From the NCBI RefSeq assembly GCF_000173915.1, contig NZ_ACDZ02000014.1, positions 310,001-374,000 on the forward strand: a DNA stretch of 64,000 nt, written 5' to 3'. This DNA comes from Gemella haemolysans ATCC 10379 (GTDB taxonomy: Bacteria; Bacillota; Bacilli; Staphylococcales; Gemellaceae). The notes below the pieces were generated by a model. That model had not been told where the DNA came from. It worked only from the letters and a program-made list of their open reading frames with translations, and made no database searches. Positions within the stretch are counted from its first letter, which is position 1, and each line of letters starts with the position of its first letter. The position numbers were made by a program, and so were the translations under genes. Below, in pieces: positions 27,114 through 36,476 of the stretch.

Positions 27114-27628
27114 TTGAGAGGAGTAACACCGACAGGAAAAAATAGAATACCTAAAATGTCATTTTTGGTAGAAATACTTGAAAAAGTAGGGCTAAAAAAA
27201 GTAAAGACTTATATTCAAAGTGGTAATGTTATTTTGGAAAGAGAGTTGTCAAAAGGGAAACAGGAAAGTTAATTCATGACACAATAGCTAAAGAAATAGG
27301 AGCAGATTTAAGTGTCATTATAAAAGAAAAAAATCAATTACAGATAGCTATTGAGGAAAATCCGTTTAATGAAAATTATGATTTTTCAAGAATACATTTA
27401 GTATTCACTAACGATAGTATGGGAGAAGATGAACTAAAAAAACTGGAAAATAAAGATTTTGGAGATGAAAAGTTTATTATTGGTTCTGAATGTTTATATA
27501 TGTATCTTCCAAGAGATGCAAGTCCTAAAAGATTGAATACTAATTATCTTGAAAAACAGCTTTCAATAACCATGACAATGAGGAAATTAAATGTTGTTGA
27601 ACATTTAGTCGAATTATGTAAGAAATAG
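27114..27628 (+). pseudogene. DUF1697 gene, second copy, truncated and frameshifted
   Basis: Lacks the first six codons (no ATG, no promoter) and has a one-base deletion near 27257 that breaks the frame about 50 codons in. The rest stays open only from about 27419. Otherwise nearly identical to the intact gene at 20682, which shows that the duplication is recent. Confidence 0.9.
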
Positions 27629-27677
27629 GAATAAACACCAGCTTATTGAAGTAACAATTAAACATAACTAATACAAG

Positions 27678-27828
27678 AACAGTAAATCAAAAAAGGTTTA
27701 CTGTTTTTTCTGGGTCTATAATAAATACGGTTGATAATAAATATCAGCCGTATTTATTATAGACCCAGAACCTTTGTGAGGGTGACTCGATAAAACTGAT
27801 TTCTCAGAAATCACGATTTTTGAGTCAC
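27678..27828. repeat. Terminator, palindrome and GTGACTC hairpin, second copy
   Basis: Duplicates of the elements at 21265-21415: terminator 27678-27710, 61-bp palindrome 27709-27769, GTGACTC hairpin 27782-27828 (two substitutions). Confidence 0.8.
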
Positions 27829-27940
27829 TCCATTTTTTCTTAATATTTAGTAAAAGTTTAAAATATGTATATAAACAAATAAGGATGTATGTTAGAATAA
27901 TATGTAATAGTAATTATATCGACGTAGGAAGGATAATGAA

Positions 27941-28720
27941 ATGGAAGTATTTAATAGTCTTTGGTTTGAATTTACTAAATTACCAGAAATAACGGCGATA
28001 GTATTAGGTGGATCTAGAAGTGGTAATAACTATGACAGAAGTTCTGATTATGACCTATATATTTATTGTGGAAATATACCTAATAAAGATGTAAGAAAAT
28101 TAATTTTAGGTAAATATTGTTCTTATATTGAGTTAGAAAATCAATTTTGGTAAGTAGAAGATAATTGTATTTTATCTGATGGAATAGATTTAGATATTAT
28201 TTATAGAAATATAAATGATTTTGAGAATATTATAGAAAATGTTGTTGAAAGACATCAAGCGAGTAACGGATATACAACATGCTTTTTACATAATTTGATA
28301 AATAGTAAAATTCTATATGATCCACATAAAGAATTTTATAGAATAAAAGAAAGATTTTCAGTACCATTCTCAAAAGAGTTAAAAGAAAATATTATTTTGA
28401 AAAATTTTCGTTTATTAACTGGAAATTTACCATCTTATGATAAGCAGATTTTAAAGGCACTTAATCGAGGGGATCTTGTAAGTGTAAATCACCGTATTTC
28501 GGCTTTTATAGAATCATATTTTGATATTATATTTGCAGTAAATGAACTTACTCATCCAGGAGAAAAGAGAATGATAGACTATGCTAAAGAACATGCTAAA
28601 TTTCTCCCTAAGGATTTTGAAGAGAATATGAATGAATTATTAAGTAGTATAGGTAGTAATATAAATGATGTAGAAAATAATTTGAAAACAATTATAAAAA
28701 ATTTAGAAGATATTATTTAA
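27941..28720 (+). pseudogene. Nucleotidyltransferase-fold protein with in-frame TAA
   Basis: Starts MEVFNSLWFEF with the nucleotidyltransferase motif GGSRSGNNYDRSSDYDLY (GS..D-x-D), as in aminoglycoside-adenylyltransferase-like and DUF4037 proteins. After ENQFW the frame meets TAA at 28151-28153 and continues with VEDNCILSDGIDLDIIYRN to a stop at 28720: 259 codons in all. One G-to-T change (GAA to TAA) explains the break. Apart from the stop the gene looks intact. GGAAGGATAATGA precedes the ATG. Substrate unknown. Confidence 0.8.
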
Positions 28721-28863
28721 TCTCTGATATATTATAGGATACTCAATTTTATGCAAGATAAATTTGCTAATCTTTTTTGATCGATTGGCGTATCATTTAT
28801 TATATTTTGAAAGTTTTGAAATTGTATTTTAGAACTTTCTTTTTTAATATTCATTTGTATTTA

Positions 28864-28872
28864 TGTTATAAT
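28864..28872 (+). promoter_or_regulatory. Extended -10 promoter of uvrA
   Basis: TGTTATAAT (TG 28864-28865, TATAAT 28867-28872). The -35 is weak. No LexA-type box was recognised in the 266 bases upstream of uvrA; the remainder is AT-rich without other features. Confidence 0.5.
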
Positions 28873-28986
28873 AAGAGAGTTGAGAAAAGTTTTATGAGAA
28901 AAAAACCATATAAAGGTATTTGAGCACTTAAAGCTTTTACCAAGAAAAATAAAAATTTGATTGTATAGAATCATTTGAGGTAATTT

Positions 28987-31815
28987 ATGCAAAAGAAAAA
29001 TAAAATTGTAATACAAGGAGCAAGGGAAAATAACCTTAAAAATATAGATTTAGAAATCCCACGTGATCAGTTTGTTGTTATTACTGGGCTAAGTGGTAGT
29101 GGTAAAAGTTCACTGGCTTTTGATACTATCTATGCTGAAGGACAACGTCGTTATGTGGAAAGTTTAAGTGCATATGCTAGACAGTTCTTAGGTAATCTTG
29201 AAAAGCCAGATGTTGATCTTATCGAAGGATTATCGCCAGCAATATCAATAAATCAAAAAACGACATCAAAAAATCCTAGGTCAACTGTAGCAACAGTAAC
29301 AGAAATTTACGATTATTTACGTCTACTTTATGCAAGAATCGGAGAAATCTATTGTCCAAATCATCATGAAAAAATTGAAAGTAGTTCAATAAGTCAAATT
29401 GTAGATGCTATTATGCTAATGCCAGAACGTAGTAGGATCCAAATAGTAGCACCTATAGTTAAAGATAAAAAAGGTACTCATAAAAAATTAATAGATAAAC
29501 TAATAAAAGATGGATATATTCGATTCAAAATTGATGGTGAATTATACGAAGTTGGAGATATTCCAGAATTAGACAAAAATAAAAAACATTCTATTAGTGT
29601 AATTATTGATAGGATAGTTATTAAAGAAGGAATTGAAACACGTTTAGCTGATTCATTAGAAACGTCACTAAACCTTTCTAATAATGATTTAGTAGAAATA
29701 GATGATGTTAAAGAAGAAACTACACAATTATTCTCAACTAAGTATAGTTGTAAACATTGTGATTTTACATTAGGAGATTTAGAGCCTCGTATCTTCTCTT
29801 TTAATAATCCACAAGGAGCTTGTCCTGAGTGTGATGGTTTAGGGATGCACGAAACAGTAGATGTTAACAAAATTATTCAAAAAGACTTAACGATAAATGA
29901 AGGTGCGATATTAGTTTATAATAATGCTACTTCGACATATTATCCAAGTTTAATTAAATGTGCATGTGAGCATTTCGGAATTGATATGGATACTCCATTC
30001 AAAGACCTTAAAAATGAACAACAACAGATTATTTTGTACGGTAATGATCAAGAAGAAATTACTCATAAATATATTAATGATGAAGGTGTGCAACGTTCAC
30101 GTATTGTATATTTTGAAGGAGTAGCGAATAATATCCTTAGACGCTATAAATCTGGAATGACCAGAGCAACTAGAGAAGCTATGGCTAAGTATATTAAAGA
30201 AGATTCATGCCGTAGTTGTAAAGGGCAAAGACTAAAACCAGAAATCTTATCGGTATATGTTGCAGATAAAAATATTGCAGAAGTTTGTGAAATGTCTATT
30301 AAAGACAGTTATGAATTTTTCCAAAACATAAAACTAAGTGAAAAAGATTATGCAATAGCTAAACTAGTACTTAAAGAAATTAAATCAAGATTACAGTTTT
30401 TAAATGATGTTGGTTTAGATTATTTAACACTAGATAGAGCATCTGGAACATTATCAGGAGGAGAAGCTCAGCGTATTCGATTAGCAACGCAAATTGGTTC
30501 GAAACTTATGGGGGTTACTTATATTCTTGACGAACCTTCAATAGGCTTACACCAAAGAGATAATGAAAAATTAATTAATACTATGCTTTCTATGAGAGAT
30601 TTAGGCAATACTGTATTAGTAGTAGAGCACGATGAGGATACGATGTTAGCTTGTGACTATATAGTTGATATAGGTCCTAAAGCAGGAGAACATGGAGGAC
30701 AAGTAGTTGCTGTTGGAACACCTGATGAAATCATGGAGAATGAAAATTCTATAACTGGAGCTTATCTATCAGGTCGAAAAAAAATAGCTGTACCATCGAA
30801 AAGAAGAGAAGGTAATGGTGAAAATATCGTTATTAAGAAAGCAAGAAAAAATAATCTAAAGGATGTTAGTGTGAAATTTCCACTTGGTAAATTTATTGGA
30901 GTAACTGGGGTTTCAGGTAGTGGTAAATCAACACTGGTTAATGAAATATTATTTAATTCAGTAAAAAATATTCTTAACAAAGAAGAAATCGATACAACTG
31001 TAGTGAAATCGGTAGAGGGAATTAAAGGAAATATAGATAAGATTATCGATATAGATCAAAGCCCGATTGGAAGAACACCACGAAGTAATCCAGCTACCTA
31101 TACAGGTGTATTTGATGATATACGAGATTTATATGCAAGTACTAATGAAGCTAAATTACGCGGATACAAAAAAGGACGATTCAGCTTTAACGTAAAAGGT
31201 GGTCGTTGTGAAGCTTGTAGTGGGGATGGAATTCTAAAAATTGAGATGCATTTCTTACCTGATGTTTATGTTCCATGCGAAGTATGTAAAGGAAAACGAT
31301 ATAATAGAGAGACATTAGAAGTTAAGTACAAAGGTAAGAGTATCAGTGATGTTTTAGACATGACTATTAAAGAAGCGTATGAATTTTTTGAGAATATTCC
31401 TAAGATAAAAAATAAACTAGAGACATTAGTACATGTTGGACTTGATTATATAAGATTGGGTCAAAGTGCAACTACACTTTCAGGTGGAGAAGCTCAAAGG
31501 GTAAAACTAGCGAGTGAACTTTACAAGAAATCTACAGGTAAAACACTATATATTCTTGATGAACCTACAACAGGTTTACATATTGATGATATTAGTAGAT
31601 TAATTAAAATTATTGATAAGTTAGTTGATGGCGGAAATACTGTTGTTGTAATCGAGCATAATTTAGATGTTATAAAATGCTGTGATCACCTGATAGATTT
31701 AGGTCCAGAAGGTGGAGTAGGAGGAGGAACAATTCTTGCAGAATGTACTCCAGAAAAATTAATTAAAAATAATGAAAGTTACACAGGTAAGTTTCTGAAA
31801 AAACTTTTAAAATAG
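28987..31815 (+). CDS. uvrA: Excinuclease ABC subunit UvrA
   Basis: DNA damage-recognition ATPase of nucleotide excision repair. 942 residues, standard length, two ABC modules: Walker A GLSGSGKSS (34-42) with a UvrB-binding and insertion domain, and GVSGSGKST in the second half; signatures LSGGEAQR occur twice. Zinc modules are visible as CKHC...CPEC, CRSCKGQR and CEACSGDG...CEVCKG. It stands alone; uvrB is not adjacent. GAGGTAA precedes the ATG. Confidence 0.96.
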   Translation: MQKKNKIVIQGARENNLKNIDLEIPRDQFVVITGLSGSGKSSLAFDTIYAEGQRRYVESLSAYARQFLGNLEKPDVDLIEGLSPAISINQKTTSKNPRSTVATVTEIYDYLRLLYARIGEIYCPNHHEKIESSSISQIVDAIMLMPERSRIQIVAPIVKDKKGTHKKLIDKLIKDGYIRFKIDGELYEVGDIPELDKNKKHSISVIIDRIVIKEGIETRLADSLETSLNLSNNDLVEIDDVKEETTQLFSTKYSCKHCDFTLGDLEPRIFSFNNPQGACPECDGLGMHETVDVNKIIQKDLTINEGAILVYNNATSTYYPSLIKCACEHFGIDMDTPFKDLKNEQQQIILYGNDQEEITHKYINDEGVQRSRIVYFEGVANNILRRYKSGMTRATREAMAKYIKEDSCRSCKGQRLKPEILSVYVADKNIAEVCEMSIKDSYEFFQNIKLSEKDYAIAKLVLKEIKSRLQFLNDVGLDYLTLDRASGTLSGGEAQRIRLATQIGSKLMGVTYILDEPSIGLHQRDNEKLINTMLSMRDLGNTVLVVEHDEDTMLACDYIVDIGPKAGEHGGQVVAVGTPDEIMENENSITGAYLSGRKKIAVPSKRREGNGENIVIKKARKNNLKDVSVKFPLGKFIGVTGVSGSGKSTLVNEILFNSVKNILNKEEIDTTVVKSVEGIKGNIDKIIDIDQSPIGRTPRSNPATYTGVFDDIRDLYASTNEAKLRGYKKGRFSFNVKGGRCEACSGDGILKIEMHFLPDVYVPCEVCKGKRYNRETLEVKYKGKSISDVLDMTIKEAYEFFENIPKIKNKLETLVHVGLDYIRLGQSATTLSGGEAQRVKLASELYKKSTGKTLYILDEPTTGLHIDDISRLIKIIDKLVDGGNTVVVIEHNLDVIKCCDHLIDLGPEGGVGGGTILAECTPEKLIKNNESYTGKFLKKLLK

Positions 31816-31959
31816 TAAAAATTTAATAAAAAAATAAGTAAATAAGAATCGATTATTAAAAATATGTTTAAAAAATATTTTACTTTATGAAAACCTTTTA
31901 TTTGATAGTATTGAGAAATATAAAAAAAGATATTCTACATGATTATACAAATTTTGAGG

Positions 31960-31988
31960 TTGTTTTAATAAAGTAAGTGTGGTAAAAT
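31960..31988 (+). promoter_or_regulatory. Promoter of the probable 6S RNA
   Basis: TTGTTT (31960-31965), 17-bp spacer ending in TG-G, TAAAAT (31983-31988). Start site about 31995, just before the closing stem of the RNA. The bases 31816-31959 after uvrA are AT-rich with nothing else recognised. Confidence 0.65.
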
Positions 31989-31994
31989 ATAAAT

Positions 31995-32177
31995 ATACAA
32001 CTAAAGCGCTTGTAAGACTTACCATACATTCGGGCCTAACACTTTTTGAACGGGAATGAGAATCGCTTATTAGTATAAAATGCTTCCTTGAGAAGACTTT
32101 AGAAGATAAGGCTATCGTACCCACCTGATTATATCAGGACCAATTCAGGTAAGAATCTACGGCGTTTTGGTTTTTTT
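31995..32177 (+). ncRNA. ssrS: Probable 6S RNA (SsrS)
   Basis: A non-coding stretch of about 180 nt with its own promoter and terminator. Its ends pair: CTAAAGCGCT (32001-32010) with GGCGTTTTGG (32161-32170), ten consecutive pairs including G-U, continued inward by CTTACC (32018-32023) with GGTAAG (32148-32153). This rod with bulges around an open centre is the 6S architecture. It lies directly upstream of tcdA, and in Bacillus a 6S gene lies beside yrvM (tcdA). 6S RNA binds sigma-A RNA polymerase. Assigned by size, structure and synteny, not by sequence match; another structured RNA is possible. Confidence 0.65.
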
Positions 32178-32210
32178 AGACTGGTTCAAAAGAGTATCCA
32201 GTCTTTTTTA
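32178..32210 (+). terminator. Terminator of the probable 6S RNA
   Basis: AGACTGG (32178-32184) pairs with CCAGTCT (32198-32204), followed by a T run. Confidence 0.8.
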
Positions 32211-32245
32211 ATTTAGAAGAAATAATTAGAAATATGGAGATAAAA

Positions 32246-33013
32246 ATGTTACATCAATTTTCGAGAAATGAATTAGTAATAGGAACAGAAGGTTTAGAAA
32301 TATTAAAAAGTAAAAGAGTTGGTATACTAGGTGTTGGTGGAGTAGGTTCATTTGCTGCTGAGTCATTAGCACGTTCTGGGGTAGGTTCTTTAGTTTTAAT
32401 GGATAAAGACGATATCGATATAACAAATGTTAATAGACAAATACACGCTACTACAAAAACAGTAGGATGCAGTAAAGTAGAAGAAATGAAGAAAAGAATT
32501 TTGGATATAAATCCAGAATGTGAAGTTATTGCTATTCAAGACTTCTATACAGAAGATAAGTATCCAGTATTCTATGAGAAACCATTGGACTTTGTCATCG
32601 ATGCATGCGATACGGTAACTTTTAAAATACATTTAATAAAACATTGTTTAGCAAATAATATACCAGTGATTAGTGTGATGGGTTCTGCAAATAAACTAGA
32701 TCCAACAAAATTCCAAATTGCAGACATAAGTAAAACTACAGTATGTCCATTAGCAAAAGTAATAAGAACTAAATTGAAAAAAGAGAAAATAAGAGGGAAA
32801 GTTCCCGTAGTATTTTCTACAGAAAGTCCAACAATTGCAAACAAAGAATATCTAGAAAAAATTGGAAAACAAGATTCAGATATACGAAAAGCGAAAATTC
32901 CACCAGCATCGAACGCATTTTGTCCATCAACTGCTGGTCTTATAGCAGCAAATTATGTTTATACTAATTTATTGAAAAATATAAAAATATTAACTGTTGA
33001 AAAACCTGTTTAA
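32246..33013 (+). CDS. tcdA: tRNA threonylcarbamoyladenosine dehydratase TcdA
   Basis: E1/ThiF-like ATPase that cyclises t6A37 to ct6A in ANN-decoding tRNAs. 255 residues from the ATG at 32246, chosen because GGAGA lies 5 bases upstream and the protein then begins MLHQFSRNELVIG like YrvM; an ATG at 32234 is less likely. Shows GILGVGGVGSFAAE (nucleotide loop), NRQIHA and DACDTVTFK. Downstream of the 6S gene and probably read through from it or from its own weak promoter. Confidence 0.92.
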   Translation: MLHQFSRNELVIGTEGLEILKSKRVGILGVGGVGSFAAESLARSGVGSLVLMDKDDIDITNVNRQIHATTKTVGCSKVEEMKKRILDINPECEVIAIQDFYTEDKYPVFYEKPLDFVIDACDTVTFKIHLIKHCLANNIPVISVMGSANKLDPTKFQIADISKTTVCPLAKVIRTKLKKEKIRGKVPVVFSTESPTIANKEYLEKIGKQDSDIRKAKIPPASNAFCPSTAGLIAANYVYTNLLKNIKILTVEKPV

Positions 33014-33020
33014 TGAATGA

Positions 33021-33051
33021 AAACAACGCTAATAAAAGCGTTGTTTTATTT
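33021..33051 (+). terminator. Terminator of tcdA
   Basis: AAACAACGCT (33021-33030) pairs with AGCGTTGTTT (33037-33046), 6-nt loop, then TATTTTTT. Confidence 0.9.
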
Positions 33052-33167
33052 TTTAACATGGTTGACATATCAGAGTTCTCGATAGTTTTTCTGTAAATAT
33101 TACACATAATTTGAAAATAATATTCTATATTAGTATGAAAAAAAGGTTCGAAAATTTATAATATAAT

Positions 33168-33196
33168 TTGATTTTTTATAGAAAACGATGTATAAT
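33168..33196 (+). promoter_or_regulatory. Promoter of the XRE regulator gene
   Basis: TTGATT (33168-33173), 17-bp spacer, TATAAT (33191-33196). The ribosome site AAGGAGGA is at 33211-33218. Confidence 0.65.
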
Positions 33197-33223
33197 AGTT
33201 ATAGATGAGAAAGGAGGATTACT

Positions 33224-33586
33224 TTGAAGAATAAAGGAACATTACTGGCACAAAACTTGAAAAAACTTCGATAAATGAACAATTACTCTATGTCAACTGT
33301 AGCAGATAAACTAGAGTTATCATCTCACGGTGTATATGCAAACTGGGAATATGGGCGTAACGAACCAAACGTTGCGACACTAGTATCAATAGCGAAATTA
33401 TATAACGTTTCTATTGATGAACTAGTAGGCTATAAAACTGAAAAAGGGGAACCAGAAGAGTTGGCAGATACTCACTTTGAAGTAATTGATATGATTAAAT
33501 CACTTGATAGTGAGGACTGTAAATTAGTAGAAGAAGTTTTGAGAAGATTTAGGGGATATTCTTTTTCGAGAAATATAAATCTATAA
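33224..33586 (+). pseudogene. XRE-family regulator with early in-frame stop
   Basis: TTG 33224 follows AAGGAGGA by 5 bases and opens KNKGTLLAQNLKKLR, then TAA at 33272-33274, then the rest of an intact Cro/C1 HTH (MNNYSMSTVADKLELSSHGV, WEYGRNEPNVATL) and a C-terminal tail to 33586. The HTH fold needs helix 1, which lies before the stop, so the 103-residue product from ATG 33275 would be defective. A C-to-T change (CAA to TAA) is the simplest cause. Not part of the comG operon: a terminator separates them. Confidence 0.75.
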
Positions 33587-33645
33587 CATACTCAAATACT
33601 TAGGCTATAGAGTTATAATGTAGTAAATTAAATTAATAGTTTTTT

Positions 33646-33684
33646 AATATAGGCTAAGTGGTAATACTTAGCCTATATTTTTCT
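33646..33684 (+). terminator. Terminator before comGA
   Basis: AATATAGGCTAAGT (33646-33659) pairs with ACTTAGCCTATATT (33666-33679), 6-nt loop, then a T-rich run. A TATAAT at 33614-33619 lies upstream of it, so a transcript begun there would be stopped before comGA. No competence-sigma or ComK box was recognised. Confidence 0.8.
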
Positions 33685-33701
33685 TTTCTTGGGAAAAAGG
33701 G

Positions 33702-34697
33702 GTGATAACTATTGATGTAAAAGAATTAATGAACCAAATTATTAACGAAGCAATAGAAAAAAGAGCCAGTGATATCCATATATACCCACATACGTCGGGG
33801 AATTCCTTTGTACAACTCAGGGTGAACGGTCATCTGAGTAAATATGAACAATTTTCTAATAGGGAGCTAGACGCGATCATATCGCTTTTAAAATTTAATT
33901 CTAATATAGATATTTCAAGGAATAAGGAACCGCAAAGTGGTCGCTTTGTCTATAATTATAATGATAGAGATTATTTTTTACGTGTTTCCACCTTACCACT
34001 AAGTGAGTTAAATGAGGGCTGTGTGGTTAGAATATTTATTAATGAATTAGAAGATGTTGAATACAGTATTTTTGAAGAAGATAGTGAATATATAAACAAT
34101 CTTTCAAAAAAAGCTAATGGTCTAATATTATTTTCAGGACCTACAGGAAGCGGTAAATCAACATCACTGTATAAATTAGCAAGTGAGCTTGCTAACATGA
34201 ATAAGCAGGTAATTACAGTAGAAGATCCTGTAGAAAAAAAGATTCCTAGTTTAATACAAATGCAAGTAAATGAAAAAGCAGGAATTAACTATGATAATGC
34301 CTTAAAATCTATCTTGCGATGTGATCCGGATGCTATGGTAATCGGAGAAATCCGTGACTATAAGACAGCTAGTCAAGTAATTACGTCAGCATTTTCAGGA
34401 CATTTAGTTTTAAGTACAATTCATGCGGAAGATTCTATTGGAGTAATAAATCGATTAAGAGATTTAAACCTGTCACTAGAAGATATAAAACAAACCGTGA
34501 TTTGCATTATTTCGCAAAGATTGGTGAATTTAGTAAACGGAAAAAGAGGATTAGTAACCGAAATATTGAAAAAAGAAGATATTCATGAATATATAGATAA
34601 TAATAGAATACATAAAAACTATTTAGAGAAAAAGTTTGAATTAGCTTACGAAAAAGGTTTAATCAACAATGATGAAAAAGAAAAATGGGGATATTAA
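33702..34697 (+). CDS. comGA: ComGA, DNA-uptake pseudopilus assembly ATPase
   Basis: PilB/GspE-type ATPase that powers the competence pilus. 331 residues: SDIHIYP N-domain, Walker A GPTGSGKST, Asp box EDPVE, Walker B IGEIRD and the HIS-type STIHAED motif. The start is uncertain. GTG 33702 sits inside what looks like the ribosome site AAGGGGTGAT (33697-33706), and an ATT at 33711 (IDVKELMNQ) is better spaced; ATG 33729 is too far. First gene of comGA-GG; the next gene overlaps it by 29 bases. Confidence 0.93.
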   Translation: MITIDVKELMNQIINEAIEKRASDIHIYPHTSGNSFVQLRVNGHLSKYEQFSNRELDAIISLLKFNSNIDISRNKEPQSGRFVYNYNDRDYFLRVSTLPLSELNEGCVVRIFINELEDVEYSIFEEDSEYINNLSKKANGLILFSGPTGSGKSTSLYKLASELANMNKQVITVEDPVEKKIPSLIQMQVNEKAGINYDNALKSILRCDPDAMVIGEIRDYKTASQVITSAFSGHLVLSTIHAEDSIGVINRLRDLNLSLEDIKQTVICIISQRLVNLVNGKRGLVTEILKKEDIHEYIDNNRIHKNYLEKKFELAYEKGLINNDEKEKWGY

Positions 34698-35718
34698 AAA
34701 AATCCTAGATAAAGAGAATAAAATATATTTTATTAAGCGTCTATATGAGTTGATAAATCATGGATATATGTTAGAAGATTCTTTAGAATTTCTATTAATA
34801 CAATATGAAGTTGCTGATGATGAAATTAAAAAGATAAAAGAAAAACTCTCTAACGGAAATAAATTATCCGATATATTGGGGTATCTTGGTTATTCACAAC
34901 TAATTATAAGCAAAATAAAATTTGCTGAAGACTATGGTCGAATTGAAGATATGTTACTCGAAGTAGAAACTTATCTATCAATACAAAAAATACAACAAGA
35001 AAAGATAATAAAAACATTAAGATATCCACTATTTTTAACACTTACATTAGTATGCCTTATTATGGTATTTAATGCGCTAGTAATTCCACAATTTGAGAAC
35101 ATCTATACTTCATCTAATATTAAGATGGATCTCCAAACCATTATATTAATCAAATCACTTTATTATATTCCAAAAATCATTTCCATTATAATTTTATTTA
35201 TCCTTTTAGGTATAAGTTACTTATTTTATACAATTAGATATAAACCACATCTATTTTTAAAGACTCTATTATATATTCCTAAGATTAGAAACTATTCTAA
35301 ACTATATTTTTCTTACAGATTTTCTATGGAGTTAAGTTTATTTCTTATGAGTGGATTCTCTTTGAAAACTGCTTTAGAAGTAATGGTCGAAGAAAATTAT
35401 GATTATTATTTAACAGAATTTGCTAAAGAAATTTTATATGAACTAGATAAAGGCATAAGTTTCGAAGACGCAATTGGAAAAATTAAATATTTTGATAAAT
35501 CAATTAGAAAATTTGTAAGCCATGGAAGAAATAATGGTTTGATTGATAAAGAATTAAAACTTTTCAGTGAATTGATGTTAGATACCTTTTTAACATCATT
35601 AGATAGAACCTTAAAAAAATTACAACCTATTTTATTTGGAATCTTAGCCGTAGTAATTGTGGGACTGTATATGGTAATACTACTTCCAATTTTTAACATG
35701 GCAAGTTCATTAAAATAA
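34669..35718 (+). CDS. comGB: ComGB, pseudopilus inner-membrane platform protein
   Basis: GspF/PilC-like polytopic protein that anchors the ComGA motor. 349 residues, two cytoplasmic helical domains, transmembrane segments near 120-145, 160-185 and 320-345. Adjacent ATGs at 34669 and 34672 overlap the comGA end. Very Lys/Ile-rich, as expected for the base composition. Confidence 0.9.
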   Translation: MMKKKNGDIKKILDKENKIYFIKRLYELINHGYMLEDSLEFLLIQYEVADDEIKKIKEKLSNGNKLSDILGYLGYSQLIISKIKFAEDYGRIEDMLLEVETYLSIQKIQQEKIIKTLRYPLFLTLTLVCLIMVFNALVIPQFENIYTSSNIKMDLQTIILIKSLYYIPKIISIIILFILLGISYLFYTIRYKPHLFLKTLLYIPKIRNYSKLYFSYRFSMELSLFLMSGFSLKTALEVMVEENYDYYLTEFAKEILYELDKGISFEDAIGKIKYFDKSIRKFVSHGRNNGLIDKELKLFSELMLDTFLTSLDRTLKKLQPILFGILAVVIVGLYMVILLPIFNMASSLK

Positions 35719-35728
35719 GGAGGGAATT

Positions 35729-36061
35729 ATGAAAAAAATTATTCAAAAGTTTAAAAACAAAGATGCATTTACACTTATAGAGATGTTAATCGTACTCTTT
35801 ATAATCGCAATTCTATTAATTCTTATAATCCCTAATATTACTAAGAATATAGACACAGCTAAAGATAAAAGTTCAGAAGCATATGAAAAAACAGTACAAT
35901 CACAAGTTACTGCTTATGAAATTAATGAAAATGATAAAGATGTTACATTTGAAAAACTAGTTGAAAAACATTATTTAGATGGCCCTGCAGATAAAGCTAG
36001 TACAGCACCTAATGGTAAGAAAATAGTAATAGCAAATGGTAAAGCAACACTTCAAAAATAG
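35729..36061 (+). CDS. comGC: ComGC, major competence pseudopilin
   Basis: Major pilin of the DNA-uptake pilus. 110 residues with a type IV prepilin leader: short Lys-rich N-terminus, cleavage site before FTLIEML, then a hydrophobic helix (LIVLFIIAILLILIIP). The small globular tail matches ComGC. AAGGAGGG precedes the ATG; its 3' end overlaps comGD by 26 bases in another frame. Confidence 0.93.
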   Translation: MKKIIQKFKNKDAFTLIEMLIVLFIIAILLILIIPNITKNIDTAKDKSSEAYEKTVQSQVTAYEINENDKDVTFEKLVEKHYLDGPADKASTAPNGKKIVIANGKATLQK

Positions 36062-36476
36062 AAATGGATTCTCTTTGGTAGAGATGATAGCCGTGTTAAT
36101 GATAGTTAGTATTATTGTGATAATCTTATCAAGAATCTCTATAAATACTTATGAGAAATATCAGGAGAGATTAGCTGTTAATGAGCTAGTGTCAGAAATT
36201 TATACTATTCAAACTAAGAGCTTAGGTAAGGATAGATCTTATATCACCTTCTTTTCAAGTGATGATGAGTACGCAGTTTTATATGATGGTCAGAAGTATT
36301 GGAAGAAAATACGTAAAAATGGTAAAGCAAAACTTGGTGCAGCTTCAGTGAAATTCGAGTATTGGAGAGGAAATCTAATATCTAAAGCGAACACCGTCGA
36401 TGTAAAGTTTGATAATAGTTTATATCGAATAATAGTTCATTTAGATACAGGATATGTGACACTAGATGAAATATAA
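36036..36476 (+). CDS. comGD: ComGD, minor competence pseudopilin
   Basis: 146 residues, prepilin signature NGFSLVEMIAVLMIV near residue 10 followed by a transmembrane helix. Minor pilin of the pseudopilus. Starts inside the end of comGC and overlaps comGE by 11 bases. Confidence 0.88.
   Translation: MVKQHFKNRNGFSLVEMIAVLMIVSIIVIILSRISINTYEKYQERLAVNELVSEIYTIQTKSLGKDRSYITFFSSDDEYAVLYDGQKYWKKIRKNGKAKLGAASVKFEYWRGNLISKANTVDVKFDNSLYRIIVHLDTGYVTLDEI

Larger units (their letters stand above)
27114..27936 (+). repeat. Long direct repeat, copy 2 (823 bp)
   Basis: Corresponds base for base to 20700-21523 apart from a few substitutions and a deleted G (copy 1 CAAAAGGGGAAAC, copy 2 CAAAAGGGAAAC). It runs straight into the nucleotidyltransferase start, so this right flank is the original downstream sequence of the DUF1697 locus. 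Confidence 0.92.

Noticed and set aside
32226..32844. Minus-strand open frames opposite tcdA
   Set aside because: Antisense shadows of a well-conserved gene.
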